Shown here piece after piece: positions 62,572-64,000 of a stretch of 64,000 bases of DNA. A model generated the notes under the pieces. It was given only the letters and a program-made list of their open reading frames with translations. It was not told the origin of the DNA and ran no database searches. The stretch spans positions 62,001 through 126,000 of the forward strand of contig MU394145.1 in the NCBI GenBank assembly GCA_022578605.1, read 5' to 3'. The position numbers were made by a program, and so were the translations under genes. The DNA is from Camillea tinctor. Taxonomy: Eukaryota > Ascomycota > Sordariomycetes > Xylariales > Xylariaceae. Numbering within the stretch: the first letter of the stretch is position 1; each line of letters opens with the position of its first letter.

Positions 62572-64000
62572 TTATGAAGGCTTGTAATACCGCGGTGCGT
62601 TGAACACGTGGTACCGGTGGCCCCTGACGCCGTTACCGCGGAATAGGGCAGGGAAGCGCCAGCCCTCAGGGACCTCGGTCTCATGGACGCGGCGGTTGCG
62701 AGCTTCCTGGTCGGTGCGGAGAGTCGCGACCTGTGCCTTCTCATCATCGGCCTTGGGGATGACGAATTTGGCTACCTGGAGCTCCGTATCCGTGATGGTG
62801 CTCCGGGACACCCGCGCGTAACCCACGCGTAACAGACCCTTGTACAATATGTACTCACACCAGCGGTCCCAGTCGCTGGGGTCAACGTCGTGCATACCCG
62901 ACGTCTCGGAGACGTATGTGTTGTAGTTACCCTTCAGGGGCTTGGTCACGAGGTATGAGAGGAGGATCGAAGGGCGCGGCGAGGACCCCATTAGCTTGGA
63001 GAGGTACTCAGACTGTAGGCGTCTATCTTCGGGGTCTTCCTCCTGACCCGAGTGGAAGACGAAGACATCGACCAGTTCCCCGTACACGTCAAGTGTTGCA
63101 TGAATGGCCGGTGCGAGTTCACCTACAGGAGATGGGAGAAGATGATGTGTCGAGTTCATGATGGGAAATTTGGATAGTAGAGCTGCTCCCCAAGTATGTT
63201 TGTTGGGACCTGGGCCGTAGTCAACGTACATACCTAGGTCCTCAGCAAGAAATTGCGTAGTATCTCGATTGCCCATGATGATCCGCTGTAAATCAGACTC
63301 CAGTACACCAATAACGTCGACCTCAAGCTCTTTTATCAGGTCACGCATTCGGTATTCCGAAGACCACATATCGTTATCGAGAGAAAAGTGTATCGTCCAA
63401 ATTCCGGCGGTCATCACCTTCGAGTCTTCGTGGTATGGCTTGTAGTCGTTCGTAGGGAAACGTTTATACGCCGTAGAGAGGAAGAAGATATTGATAGCCA
63501 CGAGAGCTAATGTATGGTATTTCCGATGTTGCTTCTGGGATACCGGCTTGGGAGTGTCGCGATGACGCGCATTGAGTGATGTCAAGTTGAAAACGCCGGC
63601 ACCAATAAGAAGCATCATTGTCACCATAACCCAGTCGGTGTGTTCACGGACTAGAGGTCCGCCGGGGACGAACGCATATGCGACAACCCAAACATGGAAC
63701 AAAACCATAAAGTTATAAACGAAGAAGCCGAGACCAAATGTAGTCGCAGGACTCTTCCGAGCGGCTACCGTAAGCAGGGGGCTCGCTATAGCCATCAGAT
63801 AGAAAGCGGTAACCAAAGCCCCATAGTAGCCAAACCAGTTAGCATAGAGGGTGAGAACGGTTGCTCCCATACAGCCAAGTCCATAGACTGCCCAAGTGCT
63901 TACCAGCTTAGGTTGGTAAATTCCAGTCAACAATCCAGCTGTCATGGAAGCTATTGTAAACCAACCATGAGGTGCAGAAAGGGGACCACGCACTGGATAG
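62572..64000 (-). CDS. cwh43: CWH43-family GPI lipid-remodelling protein, 5' truncated by window
   Basis: Open from the right edge to a TAA at 62572-62574, about 475 residues without an intron. The first half has multiple TM segments (PGAP2IP-like: GLLTGIYQPKLVSTWAVYGL, FGLGFFVYNFMVLFHVWVVAY). The second half is an endonuclease/exonuclease/phosphatase-like domain (IWTIHFSLDNDMWSSEYRMRDLI, DVIGVLESDLQRIIMGNRD, WGAALLSKFPIMNSTHHLLP, DVFVFHSGQEEDPEDRRLQ). In yeast Cwh43 is needed to place ceramide in GPI anchors at the ER. Full-length fungal proteins are near 950-1000 aa, so roughly the N-terminal half lies outside. The first Met is not in this window. Confidence 0.92.
   Translation of the reverse strand, partial: YPVRGPLSAPHGWFTIASMTAGLLTGIYQPKLVSTWAVYGLGCMGATVLTLYANWFGYYGALVTAFYLMAIASPLLTVAARKSPATTFGLGFFVYNFMVLFHVWVVAYAFVPGGPLVREHTDWVMVTMMLLIGAGVFNLTSLNARHRDTPKPVSQKQHRKYHTLALVAINIFFLSTAYKRFPTNDYKPYHEDSKVMTAGIWTIHFSLDNDMWSSEYRMRDLIKELEVDVIGVLESDLQRIIMGNRDTTQFLAEDLGMYVDYGPGPNKHTWGAALLSKFPIMNSTHHLLPSPVGELAPAIHATLDVYGELVDVFVFHSGQEEDPEDRRLQSEYLSKLMGSSPRPSILLSYLVTKPLKGNYNTYVSETSGMHDVDPSDWDRWCEYILYKGLLRVGYARVSRSTITDTELQVAKFVIPKADDEKAQVATLRTDQEARNRRVHETEVPEGWRFPALFRGNGVRGHRYHVFNAPRYYKPS

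Overview
The window is nuclear DNA of a filamentous ascomycete (Pezizomycotina, probably a Sordariomycete; I cannot go lower). The evidence is short GT-AG introns of about 50-90 nt with CTAAC/CTGAC-like branch points, fungal families (Fung_rhodopsin-type 7TM, GMC oxidoreductase, ACS and MCT major facilitators, NADP mannitol dehydrogenase, GH18, GH76), a ubiquitin-eS31 fusion, an intron-rich eS26 gene, condensin SMC4, and AT-rich gene deserts. Most broken reading frames join cleanly once introns are placed, and in-frame exon sums are given where I worked them out.

Layout. (1) 1.1-20.2 kb, accessory region: P450 (-), COG2907-type FAD oxidoreductase (+), hotdog thioesterase (-), rhodopsin-like 7TM protein (+), GMC oxidoreductase (-), Fe(II)/2OG dioxygenase (-), MCT-type MFS (+), DUF1365 protein (+), ACS-type MFS (+). 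No PKS, NRPS or terpene synthase is present. The COG2907 + DUF1365 pair is the signature of bacterial fatty-acid modification operons that also carry a cyclopropane-fatty-acid-synthase-like methyltransferase, which is absent here. (2) 20.2-25.4 kb, repeat-rich desert containing an 817-bp terminal-repeat retrotransposon in miniature (TRIM) with 170-bp LTRs, TSDs and a PPT. (3) 25.4 kb, mannitol dehydrogenase. (4) 26.2-38.7 kb, sparse region: a GC-rich conserved orphan gene, an ACS-type MFS with a 22-nt micro-exon, and a small secreted protein. (5) 38.7-48 kb: F-box protein, small hypothetical gene, GH18 chitinase, the divergent ubiquitin-eS31 / eS26 pair, and a decayed F-box/ankyrin gene. (6) 50.6-57.1 kb, divergent housekeeping pair SMC4 and ELYS-like nucleoporin, followed by tRNA-Glu(CTC). 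(7) 58.9-64 kb: a small hypothetical gene, GH76 alpha-1,6-mannanase, and the 3' part of CWH43, which runs off the right edge.

How the genes fit together. The left 20 kb looks like a compact lipid- or small-molecule-tailoring locus: four oxidoreductases, a thioesterase, a membrane sensor-like protein and transporters, arranged largely as divergent pairs. The right half is conserved housekeeping (ribosome, condensin, nuclear pore) plus cell-wall/GPI genes (GH18, GH76, CWH43). All functional statements are by family recognition from sequence; no search was run.
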